From Flagellimonas flava (GTDB lineage: Bacteria > Bacteroidota > Bacteroidia > Flavobacteriales > Flavobacteriaceae), in contig NZ_FQWL01000003.1 in assembly GCF_900129665.1 (NCBI RefSeq), positions 62,001 through 126,000 on the forward strand: a stretch of DNA of 64,000 nucleotides, in the 5' to 3' direction. Under the pieces are notes generated by a model. That model had not been told where the DNA came from. It was given only the letters and a program-made list of their open reading frames with translations, and did no database searches. A program made the translations under genes and the position numbers. Positions 36,500 through 46,558 of this stretch are shown piece after piece (within the stretch, counting starts at the first letter, position 1; each line of letters opens with the position of its first letter).

Positions 36500-37315
36500 C
36501 TATTTCGATTTTATAAGAATATTACCATTAAAGGTCTTAAACAGCATCTCGGGTCCACCTCCATTGATCTTGCCCCTAACCCACTGCTCCAATTGCACCT
36601 TGTAGGTCCCTCCGGAATTATTCTTTTTAATTTCTGGTTGATTGGAGCCCACCTGCATATCAAAATCAGTAAAAATATCGCCCATATCGGTCTTGGCCTT
36701 TACATCAGCTTTTAAAGAGCTTGGAAACGTAATATCCAAATCACCATTTAAACTGCTAAAGGCCATATTCGCATTTTGGTCGATCGTAATGAAATCGACC
36801 TTAATGTCTCCATTAACCGTATCGGTTGTAGCAGAACCACTGACGGCCTCCATGGTGATCCCTCCATTGACGTTTGTAATTTCCATCTCTCCGTTGATAC
36901 CCTTTACGGAAATCTCACCCTCATTAATCGTTCCCAGCTTCAATGAAAAGTTCTTGGGCACCTTGACCTCAAGATCAGTAACCTTGTTTACCTGGTCATT
37001 GTCTACAACAACCACATTGTTTTTCTCTTCGGCACTGATATCCATGGAGGAGTTTTGGATTCTTTTAAGTCCAGAGGTGCCTCCTTTTGTCCGATGATGA
37101 CCACGTCCATCGCCAAAACTTGCCTTAACGACCACTTCCGTACCTTCATAGGCCTCCACATGGATAGAGCCCGTTACCTGTTCAATAACAAGTTTCCCGG
37201 GACTCCCAGGATTGCTTAGCGGGATGGTAAATAAATCCATGCTCTTCTCCTGCCCCATTAGACTATGGGCAAACAAAAAGGCCATAACGATACCTAGCAT
37301 ATTCAACTTTTTCAT
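36500..37315 (-). CDS. Exported DUF4097-like beta-repeat protein (paralogue 2)
   Basis: A 271-aa protein with a signal peptide (MKKLNMLGIVMAFLFAHSLMGQ). The rest is a run of short beta-strand repeats of the kind T-x-N-G-x-I/V-x-V (for example GTINEGEISVKGINGEMEI, SLNGDLDITF). These give a right-handed beta-solenoid pattern like DUF4097/DUF2807 proteins. The C-terminus FKTFNGNILIKSK closely matches the end of the paralogue upstream (FETLNGNVFIKKI). It starts 4 nt after that gene stops, so both belong to the ECF sigma operon. Function unknown; a periplasmic or surface role is inferred from the signal peptide. Confidence 0.82.
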   Translation of the reverse strand: MKKLNMLGIVMAFLFAHSLMGQEKSMDLFTIPLSNPGSPGKLVIEQVTGSIHVEAYEGTEVVVKASFGDGRGHHRTKGGTSGLKRIQNSSMDISAEEKNNVVVVDNDQVNKVTDLEVKVPKNFSLKLGTINEGEISVKGINGEMEITNVNGGITMEAVSGSATTDTVNGDIKVDFITIDQNANMAFSSLNGDLDITFPSSLKADVKAKTDMGDIFTDFDMQVGSNQPEIKKNNSGGTYKVQLEQWVRGKINGGGPEMLFKTFNGNILIKSK

Positions 37316-37319
37316 AACC

Positions 37320-38183
37320 TTATATTTTTTTGATAAACACATTTCCGTTCAACGTTTCAAAATCGAAGTCAACCACTCCAGAGCCAATCTGTACAACCGG
37401 TCGAGCTTCGTATTTGTATTTGGGCTTATTTCCTTTCCCGGTTTTTTTCTTGGTCCGCATAAATTGTTTGTTCACCTCAAAATCCGTGAACATCTCCCCA
37501 TTCATGCTTTTAAATGAAATATTTGCAGATAGGCTCTTCTGATAGGAGATATTGATATCCCCATTAAGTGAATAGTACTCCGAAGCACTATTGGGATTAT
37601 CAGCATAGCTGATATCCACAGCACCGTTAATGCAGTGCACCTTGGTTTTTCCAGTTACATTGGTTAGGGCAATTCCCCCATTTATGTTTTCCGCTTTTAT
37701 ATCAGTCCCACGGGTTTCTTTTATCACAACCTCACCATTATTGACCGTACTTATATTCAGCTTAAGCTTATTGGGAACCTTAATTTTAATGTTTAGCACA
37801 TGTTCATAAGATGGTTCATCATGGTTATTGCACCAATTATACTTTAAGTTTTTACCATCAAAGTCAATGTAAGGTGCATCCGGATGCAATACCACCCTAT
37901 TAGATTCCTCAATAATGTTGAGCTTAAGCTCTTTTTTTCCCAATTCCAGTTCCTCTTTGGTGTCAGCGGTAATCGTTTTTTCAGCATCCAGTTGTATGGT
38001 ATTACCATTGTACCCTTCCACGCTAACTGAGCCAAAAACATTTTTTACCACTAAGGTGTTGCCGTTTTGGTTCCCCATTTGGATTTCCTTTTTTATCACC
38101 TCCGTGAATTCCGTTTCTTGGGCCGTGCAGCCCGGCACACTGATCAAAAAAATCAGTGCCATTCCTAAAACTAACTGTTTCAT
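37320..38183 (-). CDS. DUF4097-like beta-repeat lipoprotein (paralogue 1)
   Basis: A protein of about 287 aa with a lipoprotein signal (MKQLVLGMALIFLISVPGC, lipobox VPGC). It has the same repeat style as its neighbour: GSVSVEGYNG, AENINGGIALTNVTG, YSLNGDINISY, KSMNGEMFTDFEV. The Cys suggests membrane anchoring, whereas the paralogue has an ordinary signal. The start may be one codon upstream (38186). It lies 60 nt after the anti-sigma-like gene and 4 nt before the second paralogue. Confidence 0.82.
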   Translation of the reverse strand: MKQLVLGMALIFLISVPGCTAQETEFTEVIKKEIQMGNQNGNTLVVKNVFGSVSVEGYNGNTIQLDAEKTITADTKEELELGKKELKLNIIEESNRVVLHPDAPYIDFDGKNLKYNWCNNHDEPSYEHVLNIKIKVPNKLKLNISTVNNGEVVIKETRGTDIKAENINGGIALTNVTGKTKVHCINGAVDISYADNPNSASEYYSLNGDINISYQKSLSANISFKSMNGEMFTDFEVNKQFMRTKKKTGKGNKPKYKYEARPVVQIGSGVVDFDFETLNGNVFIKKI

Positions 38184-38243
38184 CATGTTAAAATTTAACT
38201 GTTCGTGATTTGATTTTGCCCGATTGGGCGATTGATAAATAAA

Positions 38244-39038
38244 CTAGATTATTGATTCTATTGAATTCTGAAGCTTTTTCTTCACCGTAGTATCCAATTT
38301 CTTTTCCTTGAGCAATTCTTTAAATGGTTCTACCGAGGCTTTTTCCTGAAGGGCTACCATTAAATTGGCCAGGGTAATCTGAAGAATCGGTGATTCTTGA
38401 TTGGGAATGGATTGCACTAAACCTTGACGCACCTCTGGCCTGTCCACGTAATTCGTCAAGGATTCTATGGCCGCCAGCCTAACATTTACATTGGAGTCAT
38501 TGTTTAAGGTCTGGAGCAAGGCACGTATTACAATCTCATCAGCCTCCTCAAACTTATTGGCCTCACTTACACCCTGCAACCGTTGATTGGCTGAAGGTTG
38601 TTCCAAAAGGGTCAAGACCAATTTCTGCCGCATACTTTCCGTCTCATCATCTTGGGTGACTACTTCAATTGGCTCAGGACCTTTTTGATCATTGAGTAAA
38701 TACCCAATGGCCAATCCAAGGCAAAGCACAACTAGGCCCAAAATCCATTGCGATTTTTGAACTGGCCATAGATACCTCAGGAAACCGATGTCGATTTGCT
38801 TGGCTTTTTGCCTGCCAATCTCCTCGGATAAGCTTGAAAAGAAAACTGTGTCCATTTTGGCACTTGGTTCAGGGGCGTCCATTGTCTTTACCATTTCCAG
38901 AGTGTCCTGTAATTCCTGCAATTCAATTTTGAAATTGGGATGCTCTCCAATAAACTTCTCAAAGTCCAACTTTCTTTCATCCGTCATTGCCCCTGACAGA
39001 TATTCCATTGCCTGTATTTCAAATTGTTCCTTGTCCAT
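38244..39038 (-). CDS. Anti-sigma-factor-like membrane protein with HEAT-type C-terminal repeats
   Basis: A 264-aa protein. Residues 1-90 form a cytoplasmic helical domain rich in acidic residues (YLSGAMTDERKLDFEKFI), as in anti-sigma proteins, but without a zinc-binding His/Cys motif. One membrane segment lies around residues 97-115 (WILGLVVLCLGLAIGYLL). The outer half has HEAT-like helical pairs (LLQTLNNDSNVNVRLAAIES, ILQITLANLMVALQEK). It follows the ECF sigma gene within a few bases, so it is inferred to bind that factor and to sense something in the envelope. The ATG at 39038 is preferred over the GTG one codon earlier. Confidence 0.82.
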   Translation of the reverse strand: MDKEQFEIQAMEYLSGAMTDERKLDFEKFIGEHPNFKIELQELQDTLEMVKTMDAPEPSAKMDTVFFSSLSEEIGRQKAKQIDIGFLRYLWPVQKSQWILGLVVLCLGLAIGYLLNDQKGPEPIEVVTQDDETESMRQKLVLTLLEQPSANQRLQGVSEANKFEEADEIVIRALLQTLNNDSNVNVRLAAIESLTNYVDRPEVRQGLVQSIPNQESPILQITLANLMVALQEKASVEPFKELLKEKKLDTTVKKKLQNSIESII

Positions 39039-39042
39039 CACA

Positions 39043-39594
39043 TTAAACTATTTCCAATTCTAAAAATGTTCTTTTTAATTCCTTAAGTGCCCGATGTACC
39101 CTTACTTTTGCTGCACCCTCGGAACACCCTAAAATTTCACCTATTTCCCTGAATTTTAGTTCCCGGTACTTGCTCAATACCAAAACTTCTCTTTCATTTT
39201 GGGACAACTTGGCCATCGCCCTGTTCAATATTCTGGTATCCTCTTCTTTTTCTAATCCATCCGATAGACCCTCTGCTTCCATTTGCACTTCCTCAGGTGC
39301 AATTCCCGACGTAATCCTAAACTTGGATGCTTTTTGATGGTGGTCATAGTTAATATTCCGGGCCATACGGAACATCCAAGCCGTAAATGAACCCTCGCCC
39401 GTATAGGACCCCCTATATTTCATCATCCTAACAAATACATTTTGCACCAAATCCTCACTAATGGATGGATTATTTCCCAGGTTGTAAAAGAAACCGAAAA
39501 GCCGCTTCTTATGGCGCTCATATAACAACCCCAGTTTATCCAGGTCTCCAGATTTCACTTTTAGCATAAGTGCTTTGTCGGTTAGGTCGTGCAA
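39043..39594 (-). CDS. ECF-type RNA polymerase sigma factor
   Basis: A protein of about 183 aa. Region 2 is complete ([21 protein letters not shown]...[19 protein letters not shown]) and region 4 ends the protein ([44 protein letters not shown]). The start is uncertain. The frame is open to 39675, but an ECF-like promoter and a direct repeat at 39622-39656 lie inside that extension. A TTG at 39594 gives the usual N-terminus ([10 protein letters not shown]), and an ATG at 39567 is the fallback. It heads an operon with the anti-sigma-like gene and the two DUF4097-like genes, and is divergent from pyrH. Confidence 0.9.
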   Translation of the reverse strand: MHDLTDKALMLKVKSGDLDKLGLLYERHKKRLFGFFYNLGNNPSISEDLVQNVFVRMMKYRGSYTGEGSFTAWMFRMARNINYDHHQKASKFRITSGIAPEEVQMEAEGLSDGLEKEEDTRILNRAMAKLSQNEREVLVLSKYRELKFREIGEILGCSEGAAKVRVHRALKELKRTFLELEIV

Positions 39595-39621
39595 TTTGAT
39601 GGTATTTTTAGGCTTGTTGAA

Positions 39622-39656
39622 GGATATACTGGCGATTTTACAAAAGGTTACAAAAG
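39622..39656 (-). promoter_or_regulatory. ECF-like promoter with tandem 9-bp direct repeat
   Basis: On the minus strand CTTTTGTAA occurs twice with a 10-bp period (39656-39648 and 39646-39638). The GTAACC inside it (39651-39646) resembles the -35 element (GTAAC/GGAAC) of ECF factors. TATATCC follows 17 nt later as a possible -10. This would place autoregulated transcription upstream of the sigma gene. Confidence 0.45.
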
Positions 39657-39693
39657 CTATGGTTTTTTTATTCAATTTGAGGGGAAATCATCC

Positions 39694-39735
39694 TATTTTT
39701 GGGCAATTCCCCATAAATAATTTTGATTATTTTTG
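39694..39735 (+). promoter_or_regulatory. Tandem -7 boxes upstream of pyrH
   Basis: Two matches to TAnnTTTG, each TATTTTTG, at 39694-39701 and 39728-39735. Neither has a -33 box at the ideal 19-nt distance. Initiation from them would fall 15-50 nt before the pyrH start at 39758 and supports that start over longer in-frame ones. Confidence 0.45.
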
Positions 39736-39757
39736 TCCGGACTTCAACAAATCCTCA

Positions 39758-40465
39758 ATGCAGTACAAAAGAATTTTATTAAAGCTTAGTGGTGAAGCCC
39801 TGATGGGTGAACAACAGTACGGAATCGATGCCAAACGTTTGGCGGAATACGCGGAAGATATCAAATCGGTCATCGGAAAAGGTGTTGAAGTGGCCATCGT
39901 TATAGGCGGAGGCAACATTTTTAGGGGACTCTCCGGTGCCAGCCAGGGAATGGACAGGGTTCAGGGCGACCATATGGGAATGTTGGCAACGGTAATCAAT
40001 GGGTTGGCATTGCAAAGTGCTTTGGAACTACAAGGTGTGGAAACCAGGTTGCAATCGGCCATCAAGATCAATGAGGTGGCAGAGCCTTTTATCCGACGAA
40101 GGGCCATACGGCATTTGGAAAAGGGTAGAGTGGTTATTTTTGGCGGTGGTACGGGCAACCCCTATTTCACTACAGATTCAGCCGCGGTTTTGCGCGCTAT
40201 AGAAATTAAGGCGGATGTAATCCTTAAAGGCACCAGAGTAGACGGAATTTATACATCTGACCCTGAAAAAGATAAAACAGCGACCAAATTTGATAAGATT
40301 TCCTTCAACGATGTGCTTTCCAAGGGGTTGAAAGTTATGGATACCACTGCTTTTACCTTAAGTCAGGAAAACGAACTCCCAATTGTAGTTTTTGACATGA
40401 ACACAAGGGGTAATTTGATGCGAATTGTATCGGGGGAGAATATCGGAACCGTGGTCAACATCTAA
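39758..40465 (+). CDS. pyrH: UMP kinase
   Basis: A 235-aa amino-acid-kinase-family enzyme that phosphorylates UMP to UDP and is usually under UTP/GTP allosteric control. Motifs: [54 protein letters not shown]. The start at 39758 matches the family and removes an upstream extension that overlaps the divergent sigma gene. It is followed 42 nt later by frr, the usual pairing. Confidence 0.96.
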   Translation: MQYKRILLKLSGEALMGEQQYGIDAKRLAEYAEDIKSVIGKGVEVAIVIGGGNIFRGLSGASQGMDRVQGDHMGMLATVINGLALQSALELQGVETRLQSAIKINEVAEPFIRRRAIRHLEKGRVVIFGGGTGNPYFTTDSAAVLRAIEIKADVILKGTRVDGIYTSDPEKDKTATKFDKISFNDVLSKGLKVMDTTAFTLSQENELPIVVFDMNTRGNLMRIVSGENIGTVVNI

Positions 40466-40507
40466 TTTTGGTACAACATTTGAAGCCAAGCGTTAAAAAT
40501 TACTATT

Positions 40508-41062
40508 ATGAACGAAGAAGTTAGTTTTATACTGGACACAACAAAAGAGAGCATGGATGGTGGTATTTCCCATTTGGAAAAAGCCCTGGTAAAAATTCGT
40601 GCCGGTAAAGCAAGTCCTGTTATGCTTTCCACCGTAATGGTGGAATATTATGGTTCTCCAACGCCGCTTTCGCAGGTTTCCAACATTAATACCCCAGATG
40701 CACGTACTATTTCAGTGCAGCCCTGGGAAAAATCCCTTCTTCAAGAAATTGAGACCGCTATCATGAATTCCAATCTGGGCTTTAACCCGATGAACAATGG
40801 CGAAATGATCATCATCAACGTGCCTCCGCTGACAGAGGAACGAAGAATCCAGTTGGTAAAACAGGCCAAGTCTGAAGCTGAAGATGCCAAGGTTAGTATT
40901 CGAAACGCCAGGCAAGATGCCAACAAAGAGCTCAAGAAATTGGAAATTTCGGAAGATTTACTGAGCAACGCCGAAGTCGATGTTCAAGAACTCACGGATA
41001 CTTTTATCAAAAAAGTAGATTCCATTCTCTCCGTGAAGGAAGCTGAAATCATGAAGGTTTAA
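40508..41062 (+). CDS. frr: Ribosome recycling factor
   Basis: A 184-aa L-shaped factor that splits the post-termination ribosome with EF-G. Segments LVKIRAGKASPVML, QPWEKSLLQEIETAI, PPLTEERRIQLVKQ and RNARQDANKELKK are family-typical, and the length is normal. It forms an operon with pyrH. Confidence 0.97.
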   Translation: MNEEVSFILDTTKESMDGGISHLEKALVKIRAGKASPVMLSTVMVEYYGSPTPLSQVSNINTPDARTISVQPWEKSLLQEIETAIMNSNLGFNPMNNGEMIIINVPPLTEERRIQLVKQAKSEAEDAKVSIRNARQDANKELKKLEISEDLLSNAEVDVQELTDTFIKKVDSILSVKEAEIMKV

Positions 41063-41112
41063 TTTCCAGTATTCCCCCTTGGTTTTCCTTAGGAACACAG
41101 CTTATCATTTTC

Positions 41113-41120
41113 TACCTTTG
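41113..41120 (+). promoter_or_regulatory. -7 promoter box of the MMPL exporter gene
   Basis: TACCTTTG matches TAnnTTTG, with initiation expected near 41127, about 11 nt before the start codon. No well-placed -33 element is seen. Confidence 0.4.
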
Positions 41121-41137
41121 CGGCCAATAAAAATGAG

Positions 41138-43534
41138 ATGGTAGCAAAGTTCACAAAAGGATTTTGGCCCCTTGTGGCCCGTATTATTCTTCGTAACAGA
41201 ATCCTGATTCTTTTGGGCGTTGCGGCCTTTACCGTCTTTTTGGCAATGCAATGGAAAAATATGCAGTTCTCCAATACGGAGGCCAATATTCTTCCAGATG
41301 ACCATCCGGCCACCATACAGTATAATGCCTTTAAAAGTATTTTTGGTGAGGAAGGAAATGCTATAGTCTTGGCTATCCGGGATTCATCATTGTTTACGCC
41401 AAGTAAATTCAATCGTTGGAACAAGCTCAGCAAACAACTGGAGGCATTTCCAGAAATCGATTACGTAGTTTCCACCGATAATTTAAAGGTTTTAAAAAAG
41501 GACAACGAGCGACAGGTATTTGTCATGGAACCTTTTATTAAGGAGGAGCCAAAAACCAAGGACAAGATTGATGAGTTGACGCACCATCTGTTCGAAGAAC
41601 TCCCTTTTTACGACAATCTAATTTACAACCCGGAAAGTGGCACTATCCAAACCATTATCTACTTGGATAAGGATATTATGAACACAGCGGTTCGGAACGA
41701 ATTTATTCTGAACGACCTTGGCGATCTCGTTCAAAATTTTGAGGATGAGACCAATCTGGATGTGCGTGTTTCGGGGATGCCCTACATCAGAACTTGGAAT
41801 ACCAAGTCCATAGTTGATGAAATAGGAATATTTATCGGAGCCGCCCTGTTGGTAACCTCCATAATCTTCTTCTTTTTCTTTAGAAGTTTCCGTGCAACTT
41901 TCATTTCCATGTTTGTTGTGATCATAGGGGTAATGTGGGCCTTTGGAATTTTGGGACTGTTCCGTTATGAGATAACCATTCTCACCGCCTTGATTCCGCC
42001 ATTGATAATCGTAATAGGTATCCCCAACTGCATTTTTCTCATCAACAAATATCAGCAAGAAGTAAAAAAACACGGAAATCAGGCGCTTTCCTTACAACGT
42101 GTCATTTCTAAAATTGGTAATGCCACCTTGATGACCAACATTACCACAGCTTCCGGTTTTGCCACCTTCATTATCCTAGATAGTGACTTGCTCAAAGAAT
42201 TTGGTATCGTTGCATCCATCAACATTGTGGGAATTTTTATTCTATCCCTGCTGATTATCCCGATTCTCTATAGTTTCATGCCCCTTCCAAAAACCAAGCA
42301 CCTAAAACATTTGAACAAAAAATGGATAGACATTTTTGTGAGTTGGATGGAACGTATGGTTAGGCACCATCGGATCGGAGTCTATATTACTTCTGTAATT
42401 GTTTTGGTATTGAGCATTATTGGGATTTATCAAATCAAAATCACCGGTAGCCGGATAGAAGACCTACCAAAAAACACCCATTACTTCAAGGACATCCGTT
42501 TCTTTGAAGAGGAGTTCGATGGGATTATGCCGATGGAAATTGTGGTGGATACCAAAAGAAAGAACGGGGCCACAAAACCTGCTACCCTAAAACGCATAGA
42601 CCGCCTTGGAACCGTTATCGATGAAATCCCAGAACTATCCAAGCCCATTTCTGTTGTCAATTTGGTAAAATACTCCAAGCAGGCATTTTACAATGGCATT
42701 CCAAAATATTATCAATTACCCACATCCCAGGAAAACACTTTTATCATGGATGTGGCCAGGAAATCCTCGGGAGATAGCGATTTATTGGAAAGTTTTGTGG
42801 ATAGTACTGGCCAAACGGCCAGGGTTACCACTTTTATGCGCGATGTAAAAATAGAACGCATGGAAGAAATAGAGCAGGATGTCCAAGAATCCATTTCCAA
42901 ATTTTTTCCTTCCGAACGGTACAGTGTTTTTATGACGGGAAAGGCCCTCCTCTTTTTAAAAGGAACGAGGTATTTGGTAAAAAACCTGTTGCTTTCCCTC
43001 GCATTGGCCATTGGCCTTATTTCCTTGTTCATGGCCTATCTGTTCCGGTCATTCAGAATGATAATTATCTCCCTGGTCCCCAATTTATTGCCTTTAGTTA
43101 TTACAGCTGGGCTGATGGGATATCTCGGTGTGCCCATAAAACCATCAACAATTCTGGTGTTTAGTATTGCCTTTGGTATTTCCGTGGATGATACAATTCA
43201 CTTTTTGGCCAAATACCGACAAGAATTGGCGGCCAATCGTTGGCAGATTAAAAAATCGGTCTATGCTGCACTACGGGAAACAGGAGTTAGTATGTTCTAT
43301 ACCTCTATAGTGTTGTTTTTTGGTTTCTCCGTATTTATCATTTCCAGCTTTGGGGGCACCAAGGCCTTGGGAGGTTTGGTATCCGCCACCTTGTTGTTTG
43401 CCATGCTGGCAAACCTTGTTTTGTTACCATCTTTACTTCTTTCACTTGAGCGTAGTATAGCCAATAAACAGGTGCTTCGAAAACCACAGATCGACATCCT
43501 CCCAAGGGAAGAAGTCAACATCAAGGATAAATAG
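41138..43534 (+). CDS. RND superfamily exporter of the MMPL/COG1033 type
   Basis: A 798-aa inner-membrane protein with the duplicated RND layout: one N-terminal membrane helix, a ~180-residue periplasmic domain, five helices, then the same pattern again. The conserved acidic membrane motif FGISVDDTIHFLAKYRQE is in the second half. The first half has the matching site PLIIVIGIPNCIFLINKYQQE, where the Asp pair is replaced. Substrates may be lipids or sterol-like molecules; this is family inference. No membrane-fusion or outer-membrane partner is adjacent. Confidence 0.9.
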   Translation: MVAKFTKGFWPLVARIILRNRILILLGVAAFTVFLAMQWKNMQFSNTEANILPDDHPATIQYNAFKSIFGEEGNAIVLAIRDSSLFTPSKFNRWNKLSKQLEAFPEIDYVVSTDNLKVLKKDNERQVFVMEPFIKEEPKTKDKIDELTHHLFEELPFYDNLIYNPESGTIQTIIYLDKDIMNTAVRNEFILNDLGDLVQNFEDETNLDVRVSGMPYIRTWNTKSIVDEIGIFIGAALLVTSIIFFFFFRSFRATFISMFVVIIGVMWAFGILGLFRYEITILTALIPPLIIVIGIPNCIFLINKYQQEVKKHGNQALSLQRVISKIGNATLMTNITTASGFATFIILDSDLLKEFGIVASINIVGIFILSLLIIPILYSFMPLPKTKHLKHLNKKWIDIFVSWMERMVRHHRIGVYITSVIVLVLSIIGIYQIKITGSRIEDLPKNTHYFKDIRFFEEEFDGIMPMEIVVDTKRKNGATKPATLKRIDRLGTVIDEIPELSKPISVVNLVKYSKQAFYNGIPKYYQLPTSQENTFIMDVARKSSGDSDLLESFVDSTGQTARVTTFMRDVKIERMEEIEQDVQESISKFFPSERYSVFMTGKALLFLKGTRYLVKNLLLSLALAIGLISLFMAYLFRSFRMIIISLVPNLLPLVITAGLMGYLGVPIKPSTILVFSIAFGISVDDTIHFLAKYRQELAANRWQIKKSVYAALRETGVSMFYTSIVLFFGFSVFIISSFGGTKALGGLVSATLLFAMLANLVLLPSLLLSLERSIANKQVLRKPQIDILPREEVNIKDK

Positions 43535-43621
43535 CGGGGTTTTCATCTTTTATTGGATGGAGCATTGCCTTCATTTTTGTCCAAAAACCTATCTTTACCG
43601 CTTAATTTATCAGAAGTTAAA

Positions 43622-45055
43622 ATGAACTCGTATTCGGTAAAAGAACTGCTAAGCAAGCAACCTTTAGGAGATAGTGTTGAAGTGAATGGTTGGGTAAAGA
43701 CCTTTAGAAGTAATCGCTTTATTGCGTTAAATGATGGGTCTACCATACACAATGTTCAATGTGTTGTCGATTTTGAGAATTTCAGTGAGGACTTGTTAAA
43801 GCAAATTACCACTGGTGCGGCACTCAAGATAACGGGGACCCTTGTGGAAAGCCAAGGTCGTGGGCAACAGGTTGAAATCCAAGCTTCCGATGTCTTTGTA
43901 CATGGAACGGCCGACCCGGAGACCTACCCTATTCAGCCTAAAAAACATTCTTTGGAGTTTTTAAGGGAAAAAGCGCATCTAAGAGTTAGGACCAATACCT
44001 TCTCAGCGGTCATGCGGGTAAGGTCTGCTCTGGCATTCGCCATCCATAGTTATTTCCAGAAAAATGATTTCTACTATATGCATCCGCCTATTATAACAGG
44101 GTCGGATGCCGAAGGTGCCGGAGAAATGTTCAGGGTGACTACCATGGAACCAAAAAACATACCGGTTGATGAACAAGGAGAAGTTGATTATTCTGGGGAC
44201 TTCTTTGGAAAAGAAACCAATCTTACCGTGTCTGGCCAGCTGGAAGCCGAAACTTATGCCATGGGGCTCGGCAAGGTCTATACTTTTGGGCCCACTTTTC
44301 GTGCAGAAAATTCCAACACCTCCCGTCACCTTGCGGAGTTCTGGATGATAGAGCCCGAGATGGCCTTTTACGACTTGGATGCCAATATGGATTTGGCGGA
44401 GGATTTTATCAAGTCAATTGTTACATATGTGCTGGACAACTGCCAAGACGACCTGGAGTTTTTGGAAAAGCGATTATTGGATGAAGAGAAATCCAAACCA
44501 CAAAATGAACGCTCCGAAATGGCATTGATCGAAAAGCTGAAGTTTGTTGTGGAAAACAATTTTAAAAGAGTTACTTATACGGAAGCCATTGATATCCTTA
44601 GAAACAGTAAACCCAATAAGAAAAAGAAATTCCAATTCCCAATTGATGAATGGGGTGCAGACTTGCAAAGTGAACACGAACGTTTTTTGGTGGAAAAGCA
44701 CTTTAAGTGCCCGGTAATTCTTTTTGATTACCCAGCAAACATCAAGGCCTTTTACATGCGCCTCAACGAAGATGGAAAAACTGTAAGGGCCATGGATGTT
44801 CTCTTTCCCGGTATTGGGGAGATTGCAGGTGGTTCCCAAAGGGAGGAGCGTTTGGAGGTACTACAACAAAAAATTAGTGACTTGGGAATTGAAGAGAAGG
44901 AGTTATGGTGGTATCTAGATCTAAGGAGATTTGGTACAGCCGTACACAGTGGTTTTGGACTCGGATTTGAGCGTATGGTTCAGTTCGCTACCGGAATGGG
45001 AAATATTCGGGACGTTATTCCTTATCCGAGGACACCGCAAAATGCGGAGTTTTAA
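43622..45055 (+). CDS. asnS: Asparaginyl-tRNA synthetase
   Basis: A 477-aa class II enzyme. An OB-fold anticodon-binding domain lies at the start ([22 protein letters not shown]). The catalytic domain has class II motif 2 ([24 protein letters not shown]) and motif 3 ([29 protein letters not shown]). The ATG at 43622 fits the family; the frame opens earlier at 43553 without similarity. A direct route of Asn-tRNA charging is therefore present. Confidence 0.96.
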   Translation: MNSYSVKELLSKQPLGDSVEVNGWVKTFRSNRFIALNDGSTIHNVQCVVDFENFSEDLLKQITTGAALKITGTLVESQGRGQQVEIQASDVFVHGTADPETYPIQPKKHSLEFLREKAHLRVRTNTFSAVMRVRSALAFAIHSYFQKNDFYYMHPPIITGSDAEGAGEMFRVTTMEPKNIPVDEQGEVDYSGDFFGKETNLTVSGQLEAETYAMGLGKVYTFGPTFRAENSNTSRHLAEFWMIEPEMAFYDLDANMDLAEDFIKSIVTYVLDNCQDDLEFLEKRLLDEEKSKPQNERSEMALIEKLKFVVENNFKRVTYTEAIDILRNSKPNKKKKFQFPIDEWGADLQSEHERFLVEKHFKCPVILFDYPANIKAFYMRLNEDGKTVRAMDVLFPGIGEIAGGSQREERLEVLQQKISDLGIEEKELWWYLDLRRFGTAVHSGFGLGFERMVQFATGMGNIRDVIPYPRTPQNAEF

Positions 45056-45100
45056 TTGTAATACTTAATTTTATAGGAAAGGAAGCAGTATAGAATCCAT

Positions 45101-46558
45101 ATGCTAAAACAACATCTCCAATTTAAGCTCTCGCAAAAGCTGTCGCCACAGCAAATTCAACTGATGAAGTTGATTCAGCTGCCCACACAGGCTTTTGAGC
45201 AACGATTGAAGCAAGAATTGGAGGAGAACCCTGCGCTGGAAAGTGGTAAAGCTGAAAGTGAAGGCGCCGATGATGGATTTGATGATGCTTATGACGACAG
45301 TGCGGATAGCGAGACCATTGCAGCGGAAGAAATCAATATAGATGACTATCTGAGCGATGACGAAATCCCCGATTATCGCACCCAAACCAGTAATTACAGT
45401 GCTGATGATGATGAAAAGAGCATTCCATATGCCTCTGGAACATCCTTCAACCAATATCTTATAAGTCAGCTGAACACTATTTACCTGGATGACCAAGAAT
45501 GGGCCATTGCAGAATTTTTAGTGGGCAGTGTGGATGAAAGTGGATATATCCGTAGACCCTTATCGGACATTATGGATGATCTGGCCTTTACCCAAAACAT
45601 TTATGCCGAGGAAACCGATATTGAAGCGGTACTTAAAACAGTTCAGGCCTTGGATCCGCCAGGTGTAGGTGCTCGTTCGCTTGGAGAATGCCTTATTATC
45701 CAACTAAAACGAAAGGAGAAGACCCCGTCCATTGAATTAGCTATTGCCATTTTGGAAAAATCGTTCGAACAATTTACCAAAAAGCATTACACCAAGTTGC
45801 TTCAGAAGCACCATATTTCAGAACAAGAATTGAAGGAGGCCATTTCGGAAATAGAAAAGCTCAATCCAAAACCTGGAGGGTCTTATGCAGGTAATACCCG
45901 TATCATAGAACATATTGTTCCTGATTTCTCCATCAAAATTGTAGAGGGTGAATTAGAACTCACCCTAAACGGCAGAAATGCACCTGAACTTCATGTTAGC
46001 CGTGATTACAACAATATGCTGGAAGGTTACAAAAATTCCAAGGAAAAGTCCAAAGCACAGAAAGACACCGTTCTATTTATAAAACAAAAACTGGATGCCG
46101 CCAAATGGTTCATAGATGCGATCAAACAGCGTCAACAGACTTTGTTCATTACCATGAATGCCATCATGAACTACCAACATGATTACTTTTTAAGTGGTGA
46201 TGAGCGAAAGTTACGGCCAATGATATTAAAGGATATCGCGGACCAAATCAACATGGATGTTTCCACGGTATCACGCGTGGCAAACAGTAAGTACGTGGAT
46301 ACTCCTTATGGCACCAAGCTAATTAAAGAATACTTCTCTGAGGCCATGAAGAATGAACAGGGAGAGGACGTATCCACTAAGGAAATCAAAAAGATATTGG
46401 AAACCGTAATCGGCGAAGAAGAGAAAAAGAAGCCACTGACGGATGATAGGCTGGCCAAAATCCTCAAGGAAAGAGGGTACCCTATTGCCAGGCGGACTGT
46501 AGCCAAGTACAGGGAACAACTTGGAATCCCTGTGGCGCGGCTACGAAAGCAAATCTAA
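45101..46558 (+). CDS. rpoN: RNA polymerase sigma-54 factor
   Basis: A 485-aa factor. Region I opens the protein (LKQHLQFKLSQKLSPQQIQLMKLIQLP), followed by an acidic region II (about residues 50-110). The core-binding domain, the HTH (STVSRVANSKYVDTPYG) and a canonical RpoN box (ARRTVAKYRE) near the C-terminus complete it. Sigma-54 needs an AAA+ enhancer-binding protein, and none is in this window. Its stop codon overlaps the start of the next gene (TAATG). Confidence 0.97.
   Translation: MLKQHLQFKLSQKLSPQQIQLMKLIQLPTQAFEQRLKQELEENPALESGKAESEGADDGFDDAYDDSADSETIAAEEINIDDYLSDDEIPDYRTQTSNYSADDDEKSIPYASGTSFNQYLISQLNTIYLDDQEWAIAEFLVGSVDESGYIRRPLSDIMDDLAFTQNIYAEETDIEAVLKTVQALDPPGVGARSLGECLIIQLKRKEKTPSIELAIAILEKSFEQFTKKHYTKLLQKHHISEQELKEAISEIEKLNPKPGGSYAGNTRIIEHIVPDFSIKIVEGELELTLNGRNAPELHVSRDYNNMLEGYKNSKEKSKAQKDTVLFIKQKLDAAKWFIDAIKQRQQTLFITMNAIMNYQHDYFLSGDERKLRPMILKDIADQINMDVSTVSRVANSKYVDTPYGTKLIKEYFSEAMKNEQGEDVSTKEIKKILETVIGEEEKKKPLTDDRLAKILKERGYPIARRTVAKYREQLGIPVARLRKQI

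Noticed and set aside
41618..42073. 151-codon minus-strand frame within the MMPL exporter gene
   Set aside because: Antisense shadow rich in Tyr, Gly and Asn; the plus-strand exporter is complete.
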